Assembly: GCA_012522875.1 (NCBI GenBank)
Contig: JAAYJP010000206.1
Span: 1 to 6,508 of the forward strand
Direction of reading: 5' to 3'
From: Clostridiales bacterium
Lineage (GTDB): Bacteria; Bacillota; Clostridia; Christensenellales; Aristaeellaceae
Length of the DNA: 6,508 bases
Shown: positions 6,382-6,508 of the stretch, piece by piece
Layout: each line of letters opens with the position of its first letter
Numbering within the stretch: position 1 is the first letter of the stretch
Made by a program: the position numbers and the translations under genes
Notes under the pieces: model-generated
Seen by the model: the letters and a program-made list of their open reading frames with translations, nothing else
Told to the model about the DNA's origin: nothing
Database searches by the model: none

Positions 6382-6508
6382 AAGGTCGCCTCTAAAAACT
6401 CAAGCAAGACTGGTTGGTTTTTGGTAAAATAGAGTCATGAAACAGATTGGATTATTTGACGAGAGGAATCGTCTGAAGAAGTTAAGCGCACTGGGAGACC
6501 CGCTGGAG
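6379..6508 (+). mobile_element. Left end of an IS5-type insertion sequence (runs off the window)
   Basis: Homology to the flavoprotein gene stops near 6379-6384. The following sequence, GGTCGCCTCTAAAAACT (6384-6400), looks like an IS terminal region and leads after about 50 bases into a transposase start. The right end, the opposite terminal repeat and the target duplication are outside the window, so the exact boundary cannot be fixed. The element points rightward, with its left end inside the signal-peptide codons of the flavoprotein gene. Confidence 0.65.
6437..6508 (+). CDS. IS5-family transposase, N-terminal fragment
   Basis: Only the first 24 codons are in the window, reading MKQIGLFDERNRLKKLSALG and then DPLE. 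The pattern (F)FDxxxRLxKLSxLGDPLE is the characteristic opening of a group of IS5-family DDE transposases common in Clostridia, which normally continue into an IDWE-type segment. The catalytic DDE residues would lie beyond the edge, so activity cannot be judged. TAAAAT at 6425-6430 could be a -10, but no good -35 precedes it and the ribosome binding site is poor. Low-level expression would be usual for a transposase. Confidence 0.75.
   Translation, partial: MKQIGLFDERNRLKKLSALGDPLE

Overview
The window looks like part of a chromosome from an anaerobic Bacillota (Clostridia-type) bacterium. This is inferred from four things: a TetR regulator of the DhaS-like C-terminal type, a cellobiose phosphorylase of the GH94 family, an extracellular FMN-binding protein of the kind common in Clostridia, and an IS5-type transposase start. 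No rRNA, tRNA or CRISPR is visible, and the taxonomic call is tentative.

Layout: positions 1-480 hold no convincing gene, only short direct repeats and a weak 57-codon frame. A TetR-family repressor gene (481-1086, minus) and an extended short-chain dehydrogenase/epimerase gene (1222-2247, plus) diverge from a 135-bp control region. There, two candidate promoters point in opposite directions and share one perfect 12-bp palindrome as their -10 elements, so a single bound repressor could silence both genes. A largely non-coding stretch follows (2248-2840). It holds a doubtful 84-codon frame with a strong ribosome binding site and a candidate extended -10 promoter. Next is a complete cellobiose phosphorylase gene (2841-5288, plus). 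A strong 14-bp-stem hairpin (5353-5388) separates it from a convergent gene for a secreted FMN-binding protein (5401-6381, minus), and the hairpin can terminate both.

At the right edge (about 6379-6508) the left end of an insertion sequence begins. Its transposase starts at 6437 and runs off the window. It abuts the signal-peptide region of the FMN-binding gene and appears to have cut off that gene's native start, n-region and promoter.

Functionally, the cellobiose phosphorylase would split imported cellobiose with phosphate into glucose 1-phosphate and glucose, saving ATP. The FMN-binding protein would be a covalently flavinylated extracytoplasmic electron carrier, probably now disabled or mis-expressed. 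The TetR/reductase pair looks like a self-contained autoregulated module with unknown ligand and substrate. I see no clearly new system. The most notable points are the shared-palindrome divergent promoter and the insertion into the flavoprotein gene.
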